From contig PTJW01000053.1 of NCBI GenBank assembly GCA_002937495.1, positions 1 through 6,989 of the forward strand: a stretch of 6,989 nt of DNA, written 5' to 3'. Positions 1-5,470 of the stretch are shown here, one piece after another (position 1 is the first letter of the stretch; each line of letters opens with the position of its first letter). Source of the stretch: Pseudomonadota bacterium (lineage in GTDB: Bacteria; Pseudomonadota; Alphaproteobacteria; UBA1280; UBA12223). The position numbers were made by a program, and so were the translations under genes. The notes under the pieces are model-generated. The model did not search any database. It was not told where the DNA came from and was given only the letters and a program-made list of their open reading frames with translations.

Positions 1-540
1 TTATTCAACTTTATCAGCTTGGCCTGATGTAAGTTCGATTGAAGTTGGTCTACCGAAGATAGAGATAGAAACTTTAAATTTACCTTCTTCAGCGTTAACT
101 TCTTCAACAATACCTTGGAATGAAGCGAATGGGCCTTCTTTAACAAGAACTTCGTCACCAACTTCAACATTAAGGATTGGTTTAACTTCTTGTACGCCTT
201 CTTCCATTTGTCTAAGCATAAATTCTGCTTCTTTTTTTGAAATTGGAAGAGGTTTTTTGTTTGCACCACCGCCAACAAAACCACTAGCTTTAGAAATTGC
301 GTTAACAATTTGCCATACTTCGTCTGTCATTTCACAGTACATTAGTAAGTAGCCTGGGTAGAATTTTCTTTCAGATGTTTTAGTTACACCTTTTTTTACC
401 TGTGAAACTTGTTCTACAGGAATAAGAACTTCTTGTACTTTGTCTTCTAAGTTATTAATAATAACTTGCTCTTTAATAGCTGCTTGTACTTTTTTCTCAT
501 AGTTTGATTGAGTTTGGATTACATACCATCTAAAAGCCAT
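1..540 (-). CDS. nusG: Transcription termination/antitermination factor NusG
   Basis: NusG binds the RNA polymerase clamp, suppresses pausing, and links polymerase to Rho or to the ribosome (NusE/S10). The 179-residue protein has the usual two-domain layout and length. The N-terminal NGN domain (about 1-110) opens with RWYVIQTQSNYEKKV and carries the family signature ERKFYPGYLL at 57-66. The C-terminal KOW domain (about 125-178) contains VGDEVLVKEGPFASFQG and SIFGRPTSIEL. The gene is complete: the TAA stop occupies the first three bases of the window. An AAAGGG ribosome binding site (548-553, minus strand) sits 7 nt before the ATG. It is the last visible gene of the tRNA-Trp/secE/nusG unit, 54 nt after secE with a small hairpin between them. 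rplK would be expected next but is off the edge. Sequence details such as GFVGGG and PISKKEAEFML look alphaproteobacterial, which is an impression rather than a computed result. Confidence 0.98.
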   Translation of the reverse strand: MAFRWYVIQTQSNYEKKVQAAIKEQVIINNLEDKVQEVLIPVEQVSQVKKGVTKTSERKFYPGYLLMYCEMTDEVWQIVNAISKASGFVGGGANKKPLPISKKEAEFMLRQMEEGVQEVKPILNVEVGDEVLVKEGPFASFQGIVEEVNAEEGKFKVSISIFGRPTSIELTSGQADKVE

Positions 541-566
541 TTTTACACCCTTTATTTAAATTAACA

Positions 567-588
567 AGCCTCTTTATACTAAGAGGCC
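567..588 (-). other. Intercistronic hairpin between secE and nusG
   Basis: GCCTCTT at 568-574 pairs perfectly with AAGAGGC at 581-587 around a 6-nt loop. On the minus (mRNA) strand the hairpin lies just after the secE stop codon and about 30 nt before the nusG start. It is followed by TTGTTAATTT rather than a clean U-run, so it is a weak terminator at most. An mRNA-stability or processing hairpin, or a partial attenuator, is as likely. Confidence 0.55.
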
Positions 589-594
589 ATAAAA

Positions 595-777
595 TTAAAA
601 TTTAACAAAAAAATCAATTGCTGCTTGTAATAAGTTGTCTACTAATAGTAAGTACAGAGCAATTAGAACTGAAATAATAGTAACAATGATTGTTAGCATT
701 CTAGTTTGCGCGAAGTTTGCCCATGTTACTTTTTTAGCTTCTGACTTTACTTCTCTTAAAAATTTTAATGCTTTCAT
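595..777 (-). CDS. secE: Protein translocase subunit SecE
   Basis: SecE is the essential small clamp subunit of the SecYEG protein-conducting channel in the inner membrane. The protein is about 60 residues. It has a short basic amphipathic N-terminus with the family hallmark EVKSEAKKVTW, then a single membrane segment (roughly MLTIIVTIISVLIALYLLL), then a short tail. This is the one-span form common outside the enterobacteria, which have three spans. Two in-frame ATGs are six bases apart (783 and 777). The GAGG ribosome binding site at 786-789 is only 2 nt from the first but 8 nt from the second, so 777 is chosen; starting at 783 would add two residues (MK). It lies directly between tRNA-Trp and nusG on the same strand, the classical order, which confirms the assignment of such a short protein. 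Confidence 0.95.
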   Translation of the reverse strand: MKALKFLREVKSEAKKVTWANFAQTRMLTIIVTIISVLIALYLLLVDNLLQAAIDFFVKF

Positions 778-783
778 TTTCAT

Positions 784-789
784 ATCCTC
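784..789 (-). promoter_or_regulatory. secE ribosome binding site that decides the start
   Basis: On the minus strand the sequence reads GAGGAT, then ATG AAA ATG. The GAGG core is 2 nt from the first ATG (783-781), too close for normal initiation, and 8 nt from the second (777-775). This favours the second ATG. Confidence 0.6.
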
Positions 790-798
790 GATATAATT

Positions 799-815
799 TA
801 GAGTAAAATACTCTA
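799..815 (-). other. Perfect short palindrome between tRNA-Trp and secE
   Basis: TAGAGTA (799-805) and TACTCTA (809-815) are a perfect 7-bp inverted repeat with a 3-nt AAA centre. It falls in the 43-49 nt spacer between the encoded CCA end of the tRNA and the secE start. No U-run follows on the mRNA strand, so it is not a terminator. If tRNA and mRNA are made as one transcript, it would cap the new 5' end of the secE message after tRNA 3' processing. That role is inference. Confidence 0.5.
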
Positions 816-826
816 TTGAAAAAATT

Positions 827-902
827 TGGCAGGGGTGAAAGGACTTGAACCCTCAACCTTTGGTTTTGGAGACCACTGCTCTACCAATTGAGCTACACCC
901 CT
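827..902 (-). tRNA. tRNA-Trp (anticodon CCA), 3' CCA encoded
   Basis: Read on the minus strand, the 7-bp acceptor AGGGGTG/CACCCCT pairs perfectly, followed by discriminator G and an encoded CCA (829-827). The D arm is GCTC/GAGC with loop AATTGGTA. The anticodon loop CTCCAAA gives anticodon CCA at 869-867. The variable loop is AGGTT, and the T arm is GAGGG/CCTTT with loop TTCAAGT. The total is 73 nt plus CCA. It closely resembles E. coli tRNA-Trp (same acceptor start, D loop and anticodon loop). The outermost anticodon-stem pair (27-43) is G opposite A rather than a Watson-Crick pair, and 49-65 is G-U. It is the first gene of the secE/nusG transcription unit; the tuf gene often found upstream in other bacteria is absent here. 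Confidence 0.97.
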
Positions 903-906
903 GGAA

Positions 907-934
907 TTTTTAGACTAAAATCTTTGTCTAAAAA
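907..934 (-). other. tRNA-Trp leader hairpin 2 (A/U-rich stem)
   Basis: TTTTTAGAC (907-915) and GTCTAAAAA (926-934) form a perfect 9-bp inverted repeat with a 10-nt loop, immediately upstream of the mature tRNA 5' end. On the minus strand it is followed by AAAAATTCC, not U residues, so it is not itself a terminator. Its 5' arm overlaps the U-run of the upstream hairpin (936-956), so the two structures would compete. Confidence 0.55.
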
Positions 935-956
935 AATGAACCCCTTGCAGGCTCAT
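930..956 (-). terminator. Terminator-like hairpin at the start of the tRNA-Trp leader
   Basis: On the minus strand ATGAGCC (956-950) pairs with GGTTCAT (942-936) around a 7-nt loop TGCAAGG, with one G-U pair. Six U residues follow (935-930). This has the shape of an intrinsic terminator or attenuator. The predicted transcription start from the promoter at 963-991 falls at about 956, so the hairpin would be the first thing transcribed. The stem is short and only moderately GC-rich, so efficient termination is uncertain. Confidence 0.45.
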
Positions 957-962
957 AATTAG

Positions 963-991
963 AATATAATACAAAACAAATAGATTTTCAA
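963..991 (-). promoter_or_regulatory. Sigma70-type promoter for tRNA-Trp/secE/nusG
   Basis: On the minus strand there is a -35 box TTGAAA (991-986, 5 of 6 to consensus), a 17-bp spacer and a -10 box TATATT (968-963, 5 of 6). This predicts transcription starting near 956, about 54 nt before the mature tRNA. It is the best promoter in the intergenic gap and faces the tRNA-Trp/secE/nusG unit. Confidence 0.65.
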
Positions 992-1140
992 GCTTTTTAT
1001 TGCAAATAATGAAAATAAGGGAATATTTATTGAAAATAATAATATCATATGTTACTTTTTTATCATAAATATTTGCTGATGTTTATTATATTAGCAAGGG
1101 TTTTAAAGTAAAATTTAAATTAAAAAGTGGGTGTTTAAAT

Positions 1141-1890
1141 ATGTATTTATTATCACAAAATTATATAACATTAAGCTTGTTAGCTGCATTTTTTGTCAGC
1201 TTTTTTTCATGTAAGTATGTTATTAGGTTTGCAAATAAGTTTTTTAGGGAAAAATCTGTAAATGTAGGCTCAGGTTTATTTTTTGCTCCAATCATTATGT
1301 TATTATTTATGCCAATTATGATGACTGAGTTCGGAAAATATCAAGAATCATTATGTTTATCATTTATAATGTTTGGCTCTGCAGCTGCCATGTTAGTAGG
1401 TTTTTTAGATGATAAAGTATATTTTACTGATAAATCTAGACTAGTAACTTATTTGGCATTAACATCAGTTCCGGTATTTTTATTACCGCAAGTATTTCCA
1501 GCTATTCCATATATTTTAGAAAAGATTATTTTAGTATTAGCCTGGACAGGTTTTATCAAGCTTTATAACTATATGTACCAACAAGATGGTTATATTATTT
1601 TACAAGCATTAGCTACTTCATTTATTTTATCAATAGTTATTCCGCTTTTTGCACCATTATATTTAACTATTGCATTAGTAATGCTAGGATTTTTAAGAGT
1701 AAGTCTGCCAATTTCAAATACTAAAATACCAACTGGTAATATTGGTGTAACATTCTTAAGTTACTTGCTAGGTGGATTAATGTTAGTATCATTAACAATT
1801 GATGCAATGATTATATCAGCTCTATTTGCTGTAATTATTGCTTTATCTATTATTATTTTATATGCAAGGCATAAGTTATTCACTAAGTAA
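1141..1890 (+). CDS. Truncated, motif-damaged glycosyltransferase-4 (MraY/WecA/WbpL-like) membrane protein
   Basis: Family members move a sugar-1-phosphate from a UDP-sugar onto undecaprenyl phosphate at the inner membrane, for cell wall, O-antigen or capsule. This 249-residue protein is almost all membrane segments (about nine) and keeps the family landmarks in order. GFLDDK (87-92) matches the GxxDD nucleotide/Mg motif, LYNYMYQQDG (141-150) matches NFMDGIDG, and NTKIPTGNIGVTFLSYLLG (193-211) matches PAKIFMGDVGSxFLG. The damage is specific: the first Asp of NFMDGIDG is Tyr146, the Asp of GDVGS is Asn200, and the N-terminal DxPNxRxxH segment is missing. The protein also ends before the cytosolic His/Arg loop that normally follows; usual lengths are about 320-360. 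The paired Asp90-Asp91 and Asp149 remain. The ATG has only a weak GTGGG site (1127-1131), and no convincing promoter was seen in 1000-1140. Function unknown; catalytic activity is unlikely. The homology is judged by eye. Confidence 0.72.
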   Translation: MYLLSQNYITLSLLAAFFVSFFSCKYVIRFANKFFREKSVNVGSGLFFAPIIMLLFMPIMMTEFGKYQESLCLSFIMFGSAAAMLVGFLDDKVYFTDKSRLVTYLALTSVPVFLLPQVFPAIPYILEKIILVLAWTGFIKLYNYMYQQDGYIILQALATSFILSIVIPLFAPLYLTIALVMLGFLRVSLPISNTKIPTGNIGVTFLSYLLGGLMLVSLTIDAMIISALFAVIIALSIIILYARHKLFTK

Positions 1891-1922
1891 AAAAAGAAGC
1901 TCTTAAATGGAGCTTCTTTTGT
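1891..1922. terminator. Bidirectional intrinsic terminator
   Basis: GAAGCTC (1896-1902) pairs with GAGCTTC (1910-1916) across a 7-nt loop. An A-run lies upstream and TTTT downstream, extending the stem to 11 bp. It sits between the convergent ends of the plus-strand gene (stop 1890) and the minus-strand hydrolase-like gene (stop 1924) and has a U-run in either direction, so it can serve both. Confidence 0.88.
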
Positions 1923-1923
1923 T

Positions 1924-2985
1924 TTAGAATAATTTTGTGATATCTTCGTATGTTTCTTTAGTTCCATATAGAACTTTAAAGTCTTTTGTTTTAGGGTTTT
2001 GACAAAATAGAGTATTACCTTTTAATGACTTTCTGATACCTTCTGTTCTTAAGTCTTTAAACCTTAAGCATCTATATTGCTGGTAGTTTATCGCATCTTT
2101 TAAAATAGAGTACCTAAGAGTATTTCTCATTACTTGATTATCGCCATATCTATTAACAATTACATCAAACTGTTTTTTATAGTTTGGATTAACTTGGCGG
2201 TAAATTCTCCAAACTGCTTTTTTAGATGGTCTGTAAAGTTGGGCAACTCTGTTTGTTCTTCCATCATTTTTAAATTCTAAGGGTTTATCTCTTAATGTAA
2301 TGAAACTATCGTGGATTTTGCCATCTTTAGTCATTAGCATTAATCTCCAGTTAAATACTGATAGGGGTTGTGCTAAAACATGAGTTTCAGTAATTTCTAA
2401 GTTCAACGCTTTTGCATAGTCTGAAGCTGCAAACCTTGCTTTAATTGCAAAGCTAAATACTGCAAGTAAAAAAATAGCTACAATAACCAAAGAAACTCTT
2501 GCAGCATCTCTTCTTGAAGTTTTAGATACTGCTGTCATAATTACACCAGAAGTTAAGATTAAGAATAAAATTAAGTTGAAACTATGTAAAATATTAAAGC
2601 TAAATTTAATATCTGAGAATGGGTAGAATAAGGCAAGCTCTGTTGTGCCAAGTAGGTTAAAGAATAATACAACTAGCATAGTACCTAATATACTAGGGAA
2701 TAAAAACTTAGCATCTACCTTGTTACCAAAAACAGTATTAAAAAATGCTGTTAAACCTAAAGCATAGACTGGCGTTAGAATAATTGATGATAAAAATGTA
2801 TTATGATAGGCAAGTTCAATAGGTTTGCTTAAAAATGTAAAGCTATAGTCTAGATATGGGAATATTGCACAAGTAATGGCGATTAGAAATCTTCTATCAC
2901 CTAATCCAGAAATTTGCTGTTTATTTTTTGTTTTTAAAGCAAATATAGTTAATATAGCAATAAGTATGCTTAATATTATATTCAT
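1924..2985 (-). CDS. YdjM-like membrane 'metal-dependent hydrolase' homologue lacking most metal ligands
   Basis: The 353-residue protein has about six membrane segments in its first 185 residues, then a soluble tail. It follows the YdjM family (COG1988, 'LexA-binding, inner membrane-associated hydrolase'; real reaction unclear) motif by motif. FPYLDY (42-47) stands for FPDxDY, YHNTFLSS (60-67) for YHRGxTHS, and the segment ending in YPFSD (108-125) for HxxLDxxTxYGTxLLxPFSD. PLSVFNWRLML (208-218) matches the PxPxNxxxWRVVV stretch of the family's tail. Most expected ligands are replaced: PD to PY, TH to LS, HxxLD to FxxLL. Asp46 and His61 remain. An active hydrolase is therefore unlikely. Its ATG shares one base with the stop of the AnmK-like gene (TAATG at 2987-2983) and has only a distant GGGG (2999-3002) as ribosome site, so it is probably translated by reinitiation. 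Family homology is fairly confident by eye; function unknown. Confidence 0.75.
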   Translation of the reverse strand: MNIILSILIAILTIFALKTKNKQQISGLGDRRFLIAITCAIFPYLDYSFTFLSKPIELAYHNTFLSSIILTPVYALGLTAFFNTVFGNKVDAKFLFPSILGTMLVVLFFNLLGTTELALFYPFSDIKFSFNILHSFNLILFLILTSGVIMTAVSKTSRRDAARVSLVIVAIFLLAVFSFAIKARFAASDYAKALNLEITETHVLAQPLSVFNWRLMLMTKDGKIHDSFITLRDKPLEFKNDGRTNRVAQLYRPSKKAVWRIYRQVNPNYKKQFDVIVNRYGDNQVMRNTLRYSILKDAINYQQYRCLRFKDLRTEGIRKSLKGNTLFCQNPKTKDFKVLYGTKETYEDITKLF

Positions 2986-3965
2986 TAACTAATTTTTACC
3001 CCATTGTTATAGTTTTCAACTGCGTATTTTTTAGCACCTAAAAATGCTAACTGTTCATTTAAAAGAGTTAATTGTCTTTGAGATTGGTTTTTTACAAAAT
3101 AAACATTTTCAAATATTTCTTTTAATGATTGGTTTAATTCTTCAATTAAACTAGTACTACCTATTAGCACAATATTAGTGCCTTTGTCAAATTCTGCTAA
3201 GTTTTTTAATAACAATGACTTGATGACCGCAAAGGCTGTTTTTAACTTATCTTCAGTTGTTATTTGGCTTAACATTATTAGGTTAATTAAGTCTTTTTGT
3301 AGTTGTTCAAGGTTATCTACTTTTAATAATTTATTAACAATGGCTTGGTCAACTTCACCTTGTGAAATAAGGTATGAAACCTGCTCTGGTGATACATTAC
3401 AGTATAATGATAAGAACCTTAGAATACTGTATCCTAAAGTACTATCAAGGTAAGAAACTGCATCATTTACTTTATAAATTTCAAAGTTTTCATCTAAGTT
3501 AATTACTAGTGATTGTTTTAAGCTTTTAGATTTTACAATTAGCTTAAAATAGTCTGAAAAATTGTCAGTATTTAAATCACAAATTACAGGAATTTGCAGT
3601 TTTTTGAATAAAAACTTAGAAATATCTGCTGTTAAATCATGTCCTAAGCTAGGGTTTTCAACGCAAATAAAGTCAACATCGTTAAATGTTAGATTGTTTT
3701 CAGTTAAAATAGATGTGATAGTTTGGGCAATATCTAAAGAAAATTTGTCTGTTAGATCTCTTAGCTCTGAAGCTGTAAAGTTATAGCCTTTAATTTTCTT
3801 CATTAAAGATGAAATCTCTGTATCTACAATTTTTTCGAAACTTGCAATAAACTCAAAAAAGTCTTGCCCGTCAGTTTCAGCAATACATGTAATAATTTTT
3901 TTCTGGTTTATATCATATCTTGATGAAATTGCATAATATGTTTCTAAACTTTTTTTCTTTAACAT
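2985..3965 (-). CDS. AnmK-like (anhydro-N-acetylmuramic acid kinase family) protein, probable pseudokinase
   Basis: AnmK phosphorylates and opens 1,6-anhydro-MurNAc during peptidoglycan recycling. This 326-residue cytosolic protein (family about 360-370) aligns along its length. ISSRYDIN (13-20) lies where MSGTSLDG should be. IPVICDLNTDNFSDY (125-139) matches IPVVADFRxxDVAAG, and SLVINLDENFEI (152-163) matches AVLNIGGIANxT. SYLDSTLGYSIL (171-182) matches GFDTGPGNxLMD. SQGEVDQAIVNKLL (201-214) matches the SGxVNxALLxxLL helix, IVLIGSTSLIEELNQSL (265-281) the VCGGGAxNxxLMxxL segment, and the C-terminal NEQLAFLGAKKY (303-314) EAMAFAWLAxRF. The nucleotide and sugar signatures (GTS, SHGQT, GGQGAP, PKSTGRE, GGG) are lost; Asp174, in the place of the catalytic Asp, remains. 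A TAGGAG site (3980-3975) precedes the ATG. It is divergent from tyrS, as true anmK is in many proteobacteria, and is coupled to the hydrolase-like gene. Fold assignment fairly sure; kinase activity doubtful. Confidence 0.78.
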   Translation of the reverse strand: MLKKKSLETYYAISSRYDINQKKIITCIAETDGQDFFEFIASFEKIVDTEISSLMKKIKGYNFTASELRDLTDKFSLDIAQTITSILTENNLTFNDVDFICVENPSLGHDLTADISKFLFKKLQIPVICDLNTDNFSDYFKLIVKSKSLKQSLVINLDENFEIYKVNDAVSYLDSTLGYSILRFLSLYCNVSPEQVSYLISQGEVDQAIVNKLLKVDNLEQLQKDLINLIMLSQITTEDKLKTAFAVIKSLLLKNLAEFDKGTNIVLIGSTSLIEELNQSLKEIFENVYFVKNQSQRQLTLLNEQLAFLGAKKYAVENYNNGVKIS

Positions 3966-3986
3966 AACCTAAAGCTCCTAAATTTC

Positions 3987-4015
3987 TTGCAGTTTTGCGC
4001 CATTTATATTATACT
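3987..4015 (+). promoter_or_regulatory. Probable tyrS promoter
   Basis: TTGCAG (3987-3992), a 17-bp spacer and TATACT (4010-4015, 5 of 6 to the -10 consensus). The -35 is weak (only TTG matches). Transcription would start near 4022, about 60 nt before tyrS. The -10 box overlaps the minus-strand -10 of the AnmK-like gene. Confidence 0.5.
4008..4013 (-). promoter_or_regulatory. Consensus -10 box for the AnmK-like/YdjM-like pair
   Basis: ATTATA on the plus strand reads TATAAT, a perfect -10, on the minus strand, 43 nt before the AnmK-like ATG. No -35 box was found at 16-18 bp spacing; TTGATA at 4041-4036 is too far away (22 bp). It overlaps the tyrS -10 (4010-4015), so the two divergent promoters would compete for polymerase. 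Confidence 0.42.
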
Positions 4016-4080
4016 TTAAGCTAGTTTTTTATGACTATCAATAAATTTAATTAAATAGAATAAATAAGAGGTAAATAACT

Positions 4081-5328
4081 ATGACACAAATGCAACAAGA
4101 TCAAGTGCCACAGCATGTGATTGATGAGGCAAATCGCCAGTTAGAAATTTTAGTAAAGGGTGCAGAAAATGTAACTCCAGTAGAAGGCTTACGACAAAAA
4201 CTTATTTATTCTATCTATCACAATAAGCCTCTTAAAGTTAAGTTAGGCGTTGACCCTACATCTCCAGACATTCACTTAGGTCATACAGTTGTTTTACAAA
4301 AGCTAAAACAATTCCAAGACTTAGGCCATACTGCAATGTTCTTAATTGGTGACTATACAACAAAAATTGGTGACCCAACAGGTAAAAGTAAAACTCGTCC
4401 TGTTTTAACAGATGAAGAAATTAAGAAAAATGCTGAAACTTACAAAGAACAAGCATTAAAAATTTTAGACCCATCTAAAACAGAACTTTTATATAACTCA
4501 CAGTGGTTAAACGAGTTAGACTTTGCTGATGTTATTAAGCTAATGGCAAGAGTAACAGCAAACCAAATGATTCAAAGAGACAGTTTTTCAAAAAGACTTA
4601 ACGCAAATAGCCCTGTAGCATTACACGAGTTTGTATACCCGCTAATGCAAGGTTATGATTCTGTAGCAATGGATGCAGATGTTGAGCTAGGCGGTACAGA
4701 CCAAACATTTAACTGCCTTATGGGTAGACAGCTGCAAAAGTCTTACGAAAAAGAGCAGCAAATTGTTATTACAATGCCACTTCTTGAAGGTTTAGATGGT
4801 GTTGAGAAAATGTCTAAGTCATTAGGTAACTATGTTGCTATTGATGATGAACCAAGAGATATGTTTGGTAAAATTATGTCAAATAATGATGATCTTATGT
4901 GGAAATATTACTTATTCTTCTCTGCTAAAACAGTAGCTGAAATTGAAGAAATGAAGGCTAAAGTTGAAGCAGGTGAACTTCACCCAATGGAAGTGAAGAA
5001 AGATATCGCTCAAGAAGTTGTGGCAGGTTTACACACTGCTGAAGATGCAGCTGCAGCAAGAGAAAACTTTAACCAAAGATTCTCAAAAAATGCAATCCCT
5101 GAAGATTTAGACGAAGTGAAACTTGAAATTGAAGAAGCTACTCGTTTAGCAGTAGTAATTAAGCAAGTTGGTTTTGCACCATCAAATTCAGAAGCTAACA
5201 GACTTATTAAATCTGGTGCTGTAAAAATTAATGGTGATAAAATTGATGATATGGGCTACATGGTTGAGCCAGGCTTTGAAAGCTTTGTTCTGCAAGCAGG
5301 TAAGCGCCGTATCGCTAAAATTGTTTAA
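4081..5328 (+). CDS. tyrS: Tyrosyl-tRNA synthetase (KMSKS/TyrZ-like type)
   Basis: This class I synthetase charges tRNA-Tyr with tyrosine in the cytosol. At 415 residues it is full length. VDPTSPDIHLGH (57-68) carries the HIGH signature as HLGH. FLIGDYTTKIGDPTGKSKTRP follows, then LMQGYDSVAMDADVELGGTDQTFN lines the tyrosine pocket. EKMSKS gives the KMSKS loop at residues 243-247. The last 60 or so residues form an S4 RNA-binding domain (SNSEANRLIKSGAVKINGDKI). The HLGH plus KMSKS combination marks the TyrZ-like subfamily rather than the KFGKT/KMGKT TyrS of E. coli and most alphaproteobacteria. An AAGAGG ribosome site (4066-4071) lies 9 nt before the ATG. It stands alone, divergent from the AnmK-like gene, and is closed by its own terminator at 5355-5385. 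Confidence 0.98.
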   Translation: MTQMQQDQVPQHVIDEANRQLEILVKGAENVTPVEGLRQKLIYSIYHNKPLKVKLGVDPTSPDIHLGHTVVLQKLKQFQDLGHTAMFLIGDYTTKIGDPTGKSKTRPVLTDEEIKKNAETYKEQALKILDPSKTELLYNSQWLNELDFADVIKLMARVTANQMIQRDSFSKRLNANSPVALHEFVYPLMQGYDSVAMDADVELGGTDQTFNCLMGRQLQKSYEKEQQIVITMPLLEGLDGVEKMSKSLGNYVAIDDEPRDMFGKIMSNNDDLMWKYYLFFSAKTVAEIEEMKAKVEAGELHPMEVKKDIAQEVVAGLHTAEDAAAARENFNQRFSKNAIPEDLDEVKLEIEEATRLAVVIKQVGFAPSNSEANRLIKSGAVKINGDKIDDMGYMVEPGFESFVLQAGKRRIAKIV

Positions 5329-5354
5329 TTTAAAAAAATACATATTAATAAAAT

Positions 5355-5385
5355 AAAAAAGCTACTAATTAAAGTAGCTTTTTTT
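5355..5385 (+). terminator. Intrinsic terminator of tyrS
   Basis: GCTACT (5361-5366) pairs with AGTAGC (5373-5378) around a 6-nt loop. The stem is extended by an upstream A-run and a downstream T-run of seven. It lies 27 nt after the tyrS stop codon. Confidence 0.88.
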
Positions 5386-5470
5386 GTTTGTAAGTTGTTG
5401 AATAATATTAAGTGTTAGTATTTGTTCAGTTTTGTTTTATATTACTACTTATAAATGTATAAGAATAATA

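Noticed and set aside
915..956. Thirteen-codon leader-peptide-like frame (ATG AGC ... TAG) on the minus strand before tRNA-Trp
   Set aside because: It would be leaderless, has no ribosome site and no run of regulatory codons; the ATG is simply the first base-paired part of the hairpin.
1000..1140. Possible promoter for the plus-strand GT4-like gene (TATATT at 1087-1092, TTGAAA at 1030-1035)
   Set aside because: Neither box has a partner at acceptable spacing; in such A+T-rich DNA these hexamers are expected by chance.
1761..1967. Minus-strand 68-codon frame over the end of the GT4-like gene and the terminator
   Set aside because: It is antisense to a recognisable membrane gene, crosses the terminator, and has no family features.
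3178..3453. Plus-strand 91-codon frame inside the AnmK-like gene
   Set aside because: Antisense shadow; the opposite strand has an end-to-end family match.
3562..3786. Plus-strand 74-codon frame inside the AnmK-like gene
   Set aside because: Antisense shadow with no recognisable domain.
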